Positions 1 to 7,642 of a stretch of 40,760 nt of DNA are shown in pieces. The notes under the pieces were generated by a model, which was not told the DNA's origin, ran no database searches, and saw nothing but the letters and a program-made list of their open reading frames with translations. The first letter of the stretch is position 1. Every line of letters starts with the position of its first letter. The position numbers and the translations under genes were made by a program. The stretch covers positions 1 through 40,760 of the forward strand of contig CAIQIV010000508.1 of NCBI GenBank assembly GCA_903871905.1, given 5' to 3'. Source of the stretch: an uncultured Chloroflexota bacterium (GTDB taxonomy: Bacteria > Chloroflexota > Anaerolineae > Anaerolineales > UBA4823).

Positions 1-1437
1 CGTCATCAGGTGCTCGTAACCGATGGCGCGAGACCAGGCATGGCGGATCCAGCCCACCGGCTCATGCCCGTGGCGGGCCAGCGCCTCGTAGGGCTTGAAC
101 CAGTTGGGACGCTCCCAACCAGTCTTCTCGCCGAAGGCGGCGCCCAGGTCGCGCAGGCGGTAATAGGTGGGGGAAAGGCGCTGCATGCGGCCGGAGATCC
201 GCTCCTCGCCGGGGTAGTGGATGTCATAGTACATGGTGTAAGTTTCGAGGGTGCGGTCGACGATGGTCTTCTGGCTGGCATAGTTGGAGCCAAAGCGGCG
301 CACATCCAGGCGCCATACATCGTACTCGGGCTGGCCGTCGACGATCCATTCGGCCATCACCTTGCCGATACCGCCGGCTCCGGCCAGGCCGTGGGCGCAG
401 AAGGCGCAGGCGACCCAGAAACCCTTGACCGAGGTCGGGCCCAGCAGGAACTCGCCATCAGGGGTAAAGCCTTCAGGCCCGTTATACAGCTGGCGGATTT
501 CCGCATCGGCGACTGCCGGCACGCGCTTGCAGGAGTTCTCCATCAGCGGGGTAAAGCGGTCCCAGTCAAAGGGCAGCAGCTGGTATTTGAAGTCCTTGGG
601 AATGCCATCCAGGGCGAAGGGGGCTGGATCGCGCTCGTAGCCGCCGGTGGTCAGGCCGCCCACTTCCTCGCGCCAGTAGACCAGCAGGTCGGGGTCGCGC
701 AGGGTGGGGAAGTTGGATTTGATGCCCTCGATAGGCTTGGTGACGATATACAGGTGGGCCATGGGCACCACCGGCAGCATCAGGCCGACCATCTTGCCGA
801 CCTCGCCGCCCCACTGCCCGGCCGCGTTGACCACCACCTCGGTCTCAATCGTGCCGCGGTTGGTGACCACTGCCGTGACGCGCCCATGCTTGACAGTGAT
901 GGATTCGACATCGGTGTCCTCGAAGATGCGCGCCCCGCGGCTCTTGGCGCCGTTGGCCAATGCACGCGTCAGCCCGGTGGGGTCAATAATGCCATCCGTG
1001 GGGGTATAGGCAGCGCCGAACACCCCCTCAATGTCCATCAGGGGGAACATGGCCTGCGCCTCTTTGGGCGAGACCAGCTCCATTGGCATCCCGAAGGAGC
1101 GCGCCATGCCAACCAGGCGCTTCAGGTCTTCCATGCGCTCGGGCGAGGAGGCCAGGCGCAGGCCGCCGACCTCGCGCCAGCCGGTGTCCTGCCCGGTCTC
1201 TTCTTTGAGCTTGCGGTACAGATCGGTGCTGTAGAACATCATGCGGGTCAGGTTGGCGTCAGAGCGCAACTGTCCAACCAGGCCAGCCGAGTGCCAGGTT
1301 GACCCGGCAGTCAGCTCGTGCCGCTCAACGATCACTACATCCTTCCAACCCATCTTGGTCAGGTGGTAGGCGATGCTGCAGCCTCCGACGCCGCCGCCGA
1401 TGATCACAACTTGCGCATGTGTGGGAAATTCAGCCAT
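1..1437 (-). CDS. FAD-dependent dimethylglycine/sarcosine dehydrogenase-like protein, partial (N-terminal 479 codons)
   Basis: The reading frame starts at 1437 and runs off the left edge with no stop. The N-terminus has a Rossmann FAD motif, VIIGGGVGGCSIAYHL (about residues 11-26), followed by GSTWHSAGL with His49. In mammalian dimethylglycine and sarcosine dehydrogenases the His of this motif carries the covalent flavin. The rest matches the DAO/glycine-oxidase fold, including a late GPTSVKGFWVACAFCAHGLAGAGG segment. It is colinear with the complete 808-residue paralogue at 10591-13017, so a GcvT-like folate domain probably continues outside the window. The expected reaction is oxidative N-demethylation of a secondary or tertiary methylamine with methylene transfer to tetrahydrofolate. 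A GGAG ribosome site lies about 8 nt upstream of ATG. An intrinsic terminator separates it from the CBS gene upstream. The substrate is not shown by the sequence. Confidence 0.88.
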   Translation of the reverse strand, partial: MAEFPTHAQVVIIGGGVGGCSIAYHLTKMGWKDVVIVERHELTAGSTWHSAGLVGQLRSDANLTRMMFYSTDLYRKLKEETGQDTGWREVGGLRLASSPERMEDLKRLVGMARSFGMPMELVSPKEAQAMFPLMDIEGVFGAAYTPTDGIIDPTGLTRALANGAKSRGARIFEDTDVESITVKHGRVTAVVTNRGTIETEVVVNAAGQWGGEVGKMVGLMLPVVPMAHLYIVTKPIEGIKSNFPTLRDPDLLVYWREEVGGLTTGGYERDPAPFALDGIPKDFKYQLLPFDWDRFTPLMENSCKRVPAVADAEIRQLYNGPEGFTPDGEFLLGPTSVKGFWVACAFCAHGLAGAGGIGKVMAEWIVDGQPEYDVWRLDVRRFGSNYASQKTIVDRTLETYTMYYDIHYPGEERISGRMQRLSPTYYRLRDLGAAFGEKTGWERPNWFKPYEALARHGHEPVGWIRHAWSRAIGYEHLMT

Positions 1438-1468
1438 TCTTTTACTCCTTTTGAAATATTGTTTGGTG

Positions 1469-1514
1469 AAAAAATTGGGGTGTCTCCTGCGATGTTTGCT
1501 AAAAGACACCCCAA
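1469..1514 (-). terminator. Intrinsic terminator after the CBS-domain gene
   Basis: Perfect 11-bp inverted repeat, 1475-1485 with 1504-1514 (TTGGGGTGTCT/AGACACCCCAA), 18-nt loop. On the minus strand it is followed by six T (A-run 1469-1474). It lies 11 bp after the stop of the CBS gene and 32 bp before the ATG of the flavoprotein gene. It either ends the CBS transcript or attenuates read-through into the dehydrogenase. Confidence 0.85.
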
Positions 1515-1524
1515 TGGGTTTACA

Positions 1525-2340
1525 TTATTTTTGCCAGAATGAGCCTGGACGGGCCATTTCGGCAACGATGTCGAAGGACGAAATCACGCCCAGCGGCATG
1601 CTCTCCGGCTCTTCGGGATCAATGACCACCAGGCGGTGATAGTGGTTTTCGATCATGGTGTCCACCGCCTGGCGCAGGCTGGCAGTGATGGGGATGGTGA
1701 GCGCCGGGTGCATCACGTCAGCCACCAGGACACCCTCCGGGTCCTTATCCACGCAGTAGGGCAGCAGATCCAGCCCACTCACCTGGCCCAGCGGCTTGCC
1801 ATAGGCATCCACCACCAGCACAGAGCGCCAGCCGATCTGGGTCATGGTGCGGGCGGCCAGGGCGATCGGCGTCCGGTCACGGCATACCAGGATGGCGTCC
1901 GACATGACATCGGCAACCGTTGCTGCGTGCACCGTCAAGGCCGCCGCCTCGGCCAGCTCAGCCACAAAGTCAGACACAGAGAGGATGCCCACCCGTTTGC
2001 CGCGATCCAGCACCAACAGGCGCGAGATATCCTCATCCAGCATGCGCCGCGCTGCTTCCGAGGCGGGGAAAGAGGCTTCGATCGTGTTGATCGGGCTGGA
2101 CATCAGGTCGCCGGCAGTCAGGTTGCGCATGGTTTCCATGCTTTCCTGGTCAGCCGACAGCCATTCCCCAGCCAACAGGTCGAAGTCGGTGATGATCCCC
2201 TGAGAGCGCCCATCCCGATCGGTCACCACCAGTGAATGGACATGGTTTTGGTTCAGCATCACAGCCACCTGTCCCAGCGTGGCATCAGGCCGGCAGGCAA
2301 TCACACCCGCATGCATTAAGTCTCGAACAGTTTTTTCCAT
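1525..2340 (-). CDS. Protein with four CBS domains
   Basis: 271 residues made almost wholly of CBS repeats, at roughly residues 5-60, 75-130, 142-197 and 207-265. Each opens with a VxDVM-like segment (VRDLMHAG, AGDLMSSP, VADVMSDA, VADVMHPA) and closes with a G(I/Q)(I/L/V)S-type segment plus (F/L)D. CBS pairs bind adenosyl ligands such as AMP, ATP or SAM and usually regulate a partner. No catalytic or membrane domain is attached, so this is a stand-alone sensor. The ATG at 2340 has an AGGAG site about 10 nt upstream. It lies downstream of the nucleotidyltransferase-like gene (58-bp gap, no terminator), so the two may be cotranscribed. Partner and ligand are unknown. Confidence 0.9.
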   Translation of the reverse strand: MEKTVRDLMHAGVIACRPDATLGQVAVMLNQNHVHSLVVTDRDGRSQGIITDFDLLAGEWLSADQESMETMRNLTAGDLMSSPINTIEASFPASEAARRMLDEDISRLLVLDRGKRVGILSVSDFVAELAEAAALTVHAATVADVMSDAILVCRDRTPIALAARTMTQIGWRSVLVVDAYGKPLGQVSGLDLLPYCVDKDPEGVLVADVMHPALTIPITASLRQAVDTMIENHYHRLVVIDPEEPESMPLGVISSFDIVAEMARPGSFWQK

Positions 2341-2398
2341 AAGACCTTACTCCTGAAAGCAGAACCTGCTGCGGCAGGCTTTCCTGCGAATTTATGAA

Positions 2399-3187
2399 TC
2401 AGTGGACCTCGTCCACGTCTTTGTACCACTTGACGCGATCGCCAACGCGCGCCCGCATACGCCAGGCTAAGGGCTTATTTTCCTGGTCTATGCGCGCCAG
2501 GGCTGCCTTGACTTGGTCGGTGACAAGCTCCTTCTGTTCAGCGGTCAGCTGAGGGTAGCCCTGGGCCAGGATTTGCACCTTATTAAGGTTCATGGTAGTG
2601 GTACGCCACAACCCCCAATCCTTAGCGCACAGCAGCGCCACGCGGGCAATGTTGATCGTTTCTTTGTCATGATCACCCAGCGGGTGCTCAAGGAGCAGCA
2701 TGATCGTGTCAATGATATCTTTCTCATTAATCTGCACGATCTGCATCTTTTCCAGTACCATCTCCGCCAGGGGGATGGTGGGGGCATCCACCTCCAACCG
2801 CCCGGACCAGCTGATCGGGTGGCAGAAATCCAGCTTTTCATAGAAAACGTCCACGTGCAGGCCAGAAGGGTGGTTGAAGATCGACCGGTCACCCTCGCTG
2901 ACGATAAACACATCCTTTTCCTCGGCATAGCCCAGGCCTGCCATCAGAACCTTGATCTCTTTTGTTTGTTTGGAATAACCCGCAAAATCAATGTCAGTAT
3001 AGGCGCGCCCCATGGCCTCCTGGATGAACCCATACTTGGGGCAGTGCATTTGGAACGCCAGCGAGCCAATGACTCGCAGCAGCACGCCGGCTGAATTACT
3101 GGCATCGATGATCCGTTTGAGCTCGTTCTCGAATTTCTCTCGCTCAGACTTATCTTGATGACCCATCCCGATCGGACCACTGGACAT
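2399..3187 (-). CDS. Nucleotidyltransferase-fold protein (AbiEii/MNT-like)
   Basis: 262 residues from the ATG at 3187. This start has AGGAG 7 nt upstream and is preferred over an in-frame ATG at 3226 that has no ribosome site. The N-terminal half shows a pol-beta-type nucleotidyltransferase pattern: VIGSLAFQ (Gly41-Ser42), then YTDIDF with Asp65 and Asp67 as metal-binding candidates, then LHVDVFY as a possible third acidic strand. This resembles AbiEii/AbiGii and minor nucleotidyltransferase proteins. No antitoxin-like partner gene is adjacent, so a toxin-antitoxin role is not supported. The C-terminal half is helical and unassigned. The minus-strand promoter at 3324-3352 probably drives it together with the CBS gene. 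The substrate is unknown. Confidence 0.75.
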   Translation of the reverse strand: MSSGPIGMGHQDKSEREKFENELKRIIDASNSAGVLLRVIGSLAFQMHCPKYGFIQEAMGRAYTDIDFAGYSKQTKEIKVLMAGLGYAEEKDVFIVSEGDRSIFNHPSGLHVDVFYEKLDFCHPISWSGRLEVDAPTIPLAEMVLEKMQIVQINEKDIIDTIMLLLEHPLGDHDKETINIARVALLCAKDWGLWRTTTMNLNKVQILAQGYPQLTAEQKELVTDQVKAALARIDQENKPLAWRMRARVGDRVKWYKDVDEVH

Positions 3188-3323
3188 ATAATCGCTCCTA
3201 TATTTTAATAGCAAGGGTTTGAGCACCGTAGCAGGCGGCGCGATTGGCTGTTGTTTGAGGGGGGAACAGTGGGGGTGATCACCGCAAGCAGCGACATCAT
3301 CGATCGATTATACCAGTATTGAG

Positions 3324-3352
3324 ATTATAAACGAAAAGCCAGATTCTTGCAA
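3324..3352 (-). promoter_or_regulatory. Sigma70-type promoter for the nucleotidyltransferase-like gene
   Basis: Minus-strand TTGCAA (3347-3352), 17-bp spacer, TATAAT (3324-3329). Predicted start near 3317, giving a leader of about 130 nt to the ATG at 3187. A second TATAAT (3307-3312) lies just downstream with a poorer -35. Confidence 0.65.
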
Positions 3353-3458
3353 ATTCTTCCATAATCAAATAATAACTTTCAATCAGGCGGTGTATCTCCA
3401 GTATAAAGAGGAATGTTTTGCGAGAAATTGCTTTTAAATTGCGTTTTTTGAATGGGTC

Positions 3459-3486
3459 TTGCCAATTTTTAAAATCCCGTTATAAT
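3459..3486 (+). promoter_or_regulatory. Sigma70-type promoter for the leader and first transporter
   Basis: TTGCCA (3459-3464), 16-bp spacer, perfect TATAAT (3481-3486). The predicted start near 3493 is about 420 nt upstream of the transporter ATG at 3913, so the mRNA has a long leader. Confidence 0.75.
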
Positions 3487-3489
3487 ACG

Positions 3490-3760
3490 ACGCATTCTGT
3501 TAATGCGACGTTAATCACCCGATGATGTATCGCACACCCACCATTCCATGCTCCTCTGGTCAGAGGGCAGCCCACCTTCGAAGCTCAGCAGCAGAGCGGC
3601 TTGATAACCCCTGCCAGGGCTTGATTTGCCTGCTTGCTGGCGGCGCCCGGATTTAGGAGAAACGGTCATGCACGGGAAGATGATGCCGCACGCAAACATC
3701 CCGCTGGAAACAGGACGAGGCCTTGGATCACAAAGCAGATCAGCCTCGTTTTTGTTTTTT
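3490..3760 (+). ncRNA. Structured leader RNA or small RNA ending in a terminator (candidate attenuator)
   Basis: Between the promoter at 3459-3486 and an intrinsic terminator there is no convincing coding frame, but several short hairpins are visible. They include CGCATT/AATGCG right at the start, CCTCT-GGTC-AGAGG near 3553-3566, GCTC/GAGC, CCCT-GCC-AGGG, and CGGGA/TCCCG near 3675-3703. I could not match it to a known riboswitch, T-box, 6S, SRP, tmRNA or RNase P signature by eye. Two readings fit: a cis-acting attenuator that lets transcription through to the transporter when a ligand is sensed, or an independent small RNA. Confidence 0.45.
3716..3760 (+). terminator. Intrinsic terminator inside the leader of the first transporter
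   Basis: Stem CGAGGC (3716-3721) with GCCTCG (3743-3748), extended by an internal GATC/GATC pairing, then TTTTTGTTTTTT (3749-3760). It lies 150 bp upstream of the transporter ATG and downstream of the only strong promoter seen, so it must be read through, or a second promoter used, for the transporter to be expressed. Confidence 0.8.
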
Positions 3761-3912
3761 ATTAAGTTACCCCATTTTTATCGGAAAAATCAACTTGACA
3801 GGAGGTGATGCCCCCAGGCAATGACTGCTGCCTCCACCCTGCGGTGGAACCCCGGTTTTTTGGCTGTATGCTGCAGCCGGCAAATAAAAACTAAAGCTCG
3901 GAGGAGATTGTT

Positions 3913-5595
3913 ATGTCCAACTATAAAGGAAAATCGCGCGAGGAAATTATCCAGCAGGACATGCGCGACCTGCACAAACTGGGCTACGCCCAGCAGTTGT
4001 TCCGCGAAATGGGTGGTTTTTCGAACTTCGCGGTGTCGTTCTCGGTAATCTCGATCCTGACCGGCGCCATGCTGCTCTACGGCTACGGCCTCAAGTTTGC
4101 CGGCCCGGTGATCAACACCATCGGTTGGCCGCTGGTCTCCATCTTCGTGCTGTGCATCGCCGCCTCCATGGCGGAGATCGCCTCGGCCTACCCCACGGCG
4201 GGCGGCCTGTACTACTGGGCGCACCGCCTGGGCGGCCGGGGCTGGGGCTGGGTGACGGCCTGGATGAACATGGTCGGTCAGATCACCATCACCGCCGGTA
4301 TTGACATCGGCGCGGCTATCTACTTCGTCGGCCTGCTGACGCGCGCCTTTGGCGTCCCGGCGGATGCGCCGGTGCCGGTGTTTGGCACGATCAACAGCTG
4401 GGGCTTCTATGTTTTTGCTATGATCATCATCATGATCCCGCAGATCCTGATCAATATCTTCGGTATCCGCCTGACCGCCATGCTGACTGACTTCAGTGTG
4501 TGGTGGCACATCGGCGGTGTGGTGGTCATGGCTGCCCTGCTGACCTTCTTCGGCAAGTATCACAACAGCTTCAGCTTTGTCATGCAGGCGGTAAACACGG
4601 TCAATCCATTAGATGCGGCGTCGGCCACCTTTGCTGATGGAACAACCGGCCCGGCCTTGGTTGTGGGTACTTTCGTGATGAAGTCCCCGCTCTTCTCCAT
4701 TTTCCCTGGGTTGGTCAATCTCTACAAAGCTGCGCCTTACGCCCTGTGCTTCACACTGGCCTTCCTGCAGGCGCAGTGGACCTACACCGGCTATGATGGC
4801 TCGGCCCACATGGCGGAAGAGACAGTCATGGCCCGCCTGAACAGTGCCTGGGGTATCTTCCTCTCGGTGGCGGTATCGGCCATCGTCGGTTACGTCGTGC
4901 TGATGTCGCTGACCTTCGCCATCCCGAACGGTGATATCGCCGCTACCGCCGGCGACGCTTACCCGGTGCTGTACATCGCCTACCAGGGCTTGAGCGCCTT
5001 TGGCGCCAACCTGATCGCCATCATCGTCTTCGGCGGCATGTGGCTGTGCGGCCTGGCTTCGGTAACGGTAATGAGCCGCATGTGGTTTGCCTTCGCCCGT
5101 GACGATGGCATGCCGGGCTCGGGCCTGATCAAACAGATCCACCCCACCCTGCGCACCCCGGTCAACTCGATCCTGATCACCTGTGTCATCGCTGTCCTGA
5201 CCTGCCTTTACTCCGCGGCGTATTTCGTGGTGACCTCGATCAGCACCATCACCCTGTACATCGCCTACAGCACCCCGACCTTCCTCAACCTGCGCAACAA
5301 GCTGACCAAGAAGGGCGAGTACACCACCCCGGAGAACGCACCCTGGAGCCTGAAGGGCTGGGGGCCGTTGATCAACCTGATCGCTGTGGTTTATACCATC
5401 TTCATCACCATCCTTTTCTGCCTGCCGCCCAACGAGCTGGTGTTGTGGACGATGGTTGGCCTGGCAATCCTGCTGGTGCTCTACTGGCAGTTGTATGAAA
5501 AGAAGATCTTCACCGGCCCCAAGAAAGCCTCCGAAGAGGAGCTCAAGCGCCTGGAGGCCGAGATAGCCGCCAAAGCCAAGGGCAAGGGCGACTAG
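3913..5595 (+). CDS. APC-superfamily transporter, amino acid/choline transporter (ACT) type
   Basis: 560 residues, hydrophobic, about 12 membrane segments. The start FREMGGFSNFAVSFSVISIL followed by AEIASAYPTAGGLYYWA is characteristic of the ACT subfamily of APC transporters, which includes choline, GABA and amino acid permeases. A long hydrophilic lysine-rich C-terminal tail follows the last membrane segment. The start is set by GGAGGAG about 6 nt upstream of ATG 3913. It is the first gene after the structured leader and precedes a choline-kinase-like gene, so import of an amine or quaternary ammonium compound is plausible. The exact substrate is not readable from sequence. Confidence 0.88.
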   Translation: MSNYKGKSREEIIQQDMRDLHKLGYAQQLFREMGGFSNFAVSFSVISILTGAMLLYGYGLKFAGPVINTIGWPLVSIFVLCIAASMAEIASAYPTAGGLYYWAHRLGGRGWGWVTAWMNMVGQITITAGIDIGAAIYFVGLLTRAFGVPADAPVPVFGTINSWGFYVFAMIIIMIPQILINIFGIRLTAMLTDFSVWWHIGGVVVMAALLTFFGKYHNSFSFVMQAVNTVNPLDAASATFADGTTGPALVVGTFVMKSPLFSIFPGLVNLYKAAPYALCFTLAFLQAQWTYTGYDGSAHMAEETVMARLNSAWGIFLSVAVSAIVGYVVLMSLTFAIPNGDIAATAGDAYPVLYIAYQGLSAFGANLIAIIVFGGMWLCGLASVTVMSRMWFAFARDDGMPGSGLIKQIHPTLRTPVNSILITCVIAVLTCLYSAAYFVVTSISTITLYIAYSTPTFLNLRNKLTKKGEYTTPENAPWSLKGWGPLINLIAVVYTIFITILFCLPPNELVLWTMVGLAILLVLYWQLYEKKIFTGPKKASEEELKRLEAEIAAKAKGKGD

Positions 5596-5620
5596 TTACA
5601 CCCTTCAAAATAATATTTGT

Positions 5621-5680
5621 AACCGGTTTATCCAGCCGGGCTGGATAAACCGGTTGCCATCCCCGCAGCAACTGCTGCGG
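5621..5680 (+). other. Two tandem intergenic hairpins
   Basis: A perfect 17-bp inverted repeat, AACCGGTTTATCCAGCC (5621-5637) with its complement (5639-5655), is followed by CCGCAGC-AACT-GCTGCGG (5663-5680). No T-run follows either stem, so simple intrinsic termination is unlikely. They sit between the transporter and the downstream kinase gene and could act as a processing or mRNA-stability element. Confidence 0.7.
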
Positions 5681-5714
5681 TAAAGAATCTCGTTCTTTCA
5701 GGAGTATCATATCC

Positions 5715-6623
5715 ATGGGACTGACACTTGAACAGGCGATTGCGCGGGTGCCCGTGCTCGCCAACGCTAAAGAAATTAAAACCAAGCCGCTCACCGGCGG
5801 CATCACCAACCTGAACTTCAAAATTGACGCCGATGGTGTATCTTACGTGCTGCGCATCACCGGCGCCGGTACCGATAAGCTGGGCATCCGCCGTGAGGTG
5901 GAACACCAGGCGAACCTGGAAGCCGGCAAGCTGGGCGTAGCCCCTGAGGTAGTCTACTTCATCGAGCCCGAAGGCTATCTTTTGACCCGTTTCGTGGATG
6001 GGATTAAGGTCCCTCCTGAAGAGATGGTCAAGGATTACAACATCCGTCGGGTGATGAACAAGATCCGCTGTTTCCACCGCAATGCGCCTCCCCTGGCGGG
6101 CGAGTTCAACGTCTTCCGCCGCGTGGAGTACCTGGTGGAAATATCGAAGAGCAACGGCAGCAAGTTCCCGGGCGATTTCGACTGGATCATGAACCGCATG
6201 CACCAGGCCGAAGAGGCCCTGCTCAAGAACCCCTATACCCCCACCCCCTGCCACTGCGACCTGCTCAATCTGAACTTCCTGGATGAGTACGGCGATATGA
6301 AGGTGCTGGACTGGGAGTATGCTGGCATGGGCGATATCTTCTTTGACCTGGGCAACTTCTCCCACCATCACAAGTTCACGGATGAGATGGAAATGACCGA
6401 ACTGCGCTGCTACTTCGGCGACTGCACCCCGGATGTCTTTGCCCATCTCAAGCTGATGAAACCCATGTCGGAGATCCACGAGGCAATGTGGGGTACCACC
6501 CAGACCGGTCTCTCCAAGCTGGATGAAGACTTCCAGGGTTATGCCGATTACTGGTTTGCCCGCGCTCGCATCGACATGCTTGACCCGCGTTGGGACCAGT
6601 GGCTGAAAGACGTAGCCGCCTGA
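5715..6623 (+). CDS. Choline/ethanolamine-kinase-like phosphotransferase (APH fold)
   Basis: 302 residues. The N-terminal nucleotide-binding lobe has LTGGITNLNFKI (about residues 26-37). The catalytic loop PCHCDLLNLNFL has His180, Asp182 and Asn187 in the HxDxxxxN arrangement, and LDWEYAG (Asp199) matches the metal-binding DxE/DFG-equivalent. This is the pattern of LicA/choline kinase-like members of the aminoglycoside phosphotransferase family, which phosphorylate the hydroxyl of a small amino alcohol with ATP. The start at 5715 has AGGAG about 10 nt upstream. It follows the ACT transporter by 119 bp containing two hairpins and is closed by a terminator at 6653-6694. The paralogue at 13096 has an altered catalytic motif. 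Substrate inferred only. Confidence 0.85.
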   Translation: MGLTLEQAIARVPVLANAKEIKTKPLTGGITNLNFKIDADGVSYVLRITGAGTDKLGIRREVEHQANLEAGKLGVAPEVVYFIEPEGYLLTRFVDGIKVPPEEMVKDYNIRRVMNKIRCFHRNAPPLAGEFNVFRRVEYLVEISKSNGSKFPGDFDWIMNRMHQAEEALLKNPYTPTPCHCDLLNLNFLDEYGDMKVLDWEYAGMGDIFFDLGNFSHHHKFTDEMEMTELRCYFGDCTPDVFAHLKLMKPMSEIHEAMWGTTQTGLSKLDEDFQGYADYWFARARIDMLDPRWDQWLKDVAA

Positions 6624-6652
6624 TCCGGCTGGTCCAGATCGCTTGAGTTGAG

Positions 6653-6694
6653 AGTGAGTTCTTGTGGGTATCCTGCTTGCAAGAACTCACTTTT
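6653..6694 (+). terminator. Intrinsic terminator after the first phosphotransferase
   Basis: Stem AGTGAGTTCTTG (6653-6664) with CAAGAACTCACT (6680-6691), 15-nt loop, followed by TTTT. It ends the transporter-kinase unit 30 bp after the stop codon and just before the DeoR promoter. Confidence 0.8.
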
Positions 6695-6709
6695 GCCTTA
6701 AGGTAAAAC

Positions 6710-6738
6710 TTGCAGAATCTTTCGGGTGCACTTATAAT
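6710..6738 (+). promoter_or_regulatory. Sigma70-type promoter for the DeoR-led unit
   Basis: TTGCAG (6710-6715), 17-bp spacer, perfect TATAAT (6733-6738). Predicted start near 6745, about 59 nt before the DeoR ATG. This is the only strong promoter I see upstream of the run of genes to 20798. Confidence 0.75.
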
Positions 6739-6766
6739 TGATTGAATAAGTGAGAAAAATCAATCA
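6739..6766. promoter_or_regulatory. Dyad over the start site of the DeoR promoter (possible operator)
   Basis: TGATTG (6739-6744) and CAATCA (6761-6766) are inverted copies separated by 16 bp and lie directly on the predicted transcription start. This is where a DeoR-type autorepressor could bind. The evidence is one short, imperfectly flanked dyad. Confidence 0.35.
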
Positions 6767-6803
6767 GATTCCCGAATTGGATTAGATATAAGTAGACCCC
6801 CTA

Positions 6804-7601
6804 ATGAATAAACCTCTAATCCCGGCCCAAAGACGAGAGCGAATTCAAGAATACCTGGAAATCCACAATATCGTGCGCATTGGGGATTTGAGCGCCATGC
6901 TGGGCGCCTCAGAGGCCACCATCCGCCGTGACCTGGAATGGATGGAAAGCGAAGGGCTGGTGGAGCGCACCCACGGCGGAGCTATCCTGACCGAGCGTAC
7001 GTTGTTAGAGCCAGAATATCTCCAGCGTGCCCAGCGTTACCCGGAAGAGAAGCGCAAGATCGGCGCCTGTGCTGCTTCTATGATCAACGATGGGGACATC
7101 ATTTTTATCAATGGTGGCACCACTTCTACCCAGGTCATGCGCCACATCCGTGGGCATGCCGGGATTACCGTAATCACCAATAACCTGACCGCTGCCCTGG
7201 AAGTGGGCGCGGCGGGCTTTAAACTGATCCTGCTGGGTGGGGATTTTCAGTCCACGTCGAACGCCACCGCCGGGCGTTTTGCTATAGAGAATCTGAACAA
7301 AGTTTATGCCAGCAAGGCCTTTATCAGCGTGGATGGGTTCAGCCTGAAATATGGCTTCACCGTGCCCACCAACGCTGAGGCCGAGATCATTGGCTGCATG
7401 GTGGAGCGAACTCATGGGGTAGTCAGCCTGATGGCCGATCACTCCAAGTGGGGGGTAGTGTCCAATTTCCAGGTAGCGGCCATTGACCAGGTGCACCGTT
7501 TCATCACAGACGATCAGATCAGTCAGCACGCCCTGGATGCCCTGGCGGCGCGCTCCATTGAGGTTGTTATCGCTGGCGAATCGAACGCCAGATCTGGCTA
7601 G
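6804..7601 (+). CDS. DeoR/GlpR-family transcriptional regulator
   Basis: 265 residues. The N-terminal DeoR winged helix has RRERIQEYLEIHNIVRIGDL and ASEATIRRDLEWMESEGLVERTHGGA (about residues 10-60), the classic family signature. The C-terminal DeoR sensor domain starts near residue 80 (EEKRKIGACA) and includes the phosphosugar-site-like INGGTTSTQ and ITNNL segments. DeoR regulators normally repress catabolic operons and are released by a phosphorylated intermediate. That fits a locus encoding small-molecule kinases. No good Shine-Dalgarno precedes ATG 6804. It is first in a plus-strand run and probably controls itself and the genes to about 20798. Confidence 0.92.
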   Translation: MNKPLIPAQRRERIQEYLEIHNIVRIGDLSAMLGASEATIRRDLEWMESEGLVERTHGGAILTERTLLEPEYLQRAQRYPEEKRKIGACAASMINDGDIIFINGGTTSTQVMRHIRGHAGITVITNNLTAALEVGAAGFKLILLGGDFQSTSNATAGRFAIENLNKVYASKAFISVDGFSLKYGFTVPTNAEAEIIGCMVERTHGVVSLMADHSKWGVVSNFQVAAIDQVHRFITDDQISQHALDALAARSIEVVIAGESNARSG

Positions 7602-7642
7602 CGCGCTGCTGGCGCAGCATCATTCCCCCAGGAGGTAGTTGC

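Noticed and set aside
10-1302. Long open frame on the plus strand opposite the left-edge dehydrogenase
   Set aside because: It is the antisense shadow of a GC-rich gene with clear flavoprotein motifs on the minus strand.
2399-3187. AbiE-type toxin-antitoxin or phage-defence system
   Set aside because: Only the nucleotidyltransferase-like component is present and the neighbouring CBS gene is not an antitoxin.
3826-3870. T-box-like stretch (GCGGTGGAACCCCGG) before the ACT-type transporter
   Set aside because: It lacks the TGGNACCGCG core in the right order, no specifier stem is visible and no antiterminator/terminator pair follows it.
3808-3894. 28-codon leader ORF starting 2 nt after AGGAGG and ending 18 nt before the transporter
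   Set aside because: The spacing from the ribosome site to ATG is too short and no coding signal is evident. Kept only as a remote possibility.
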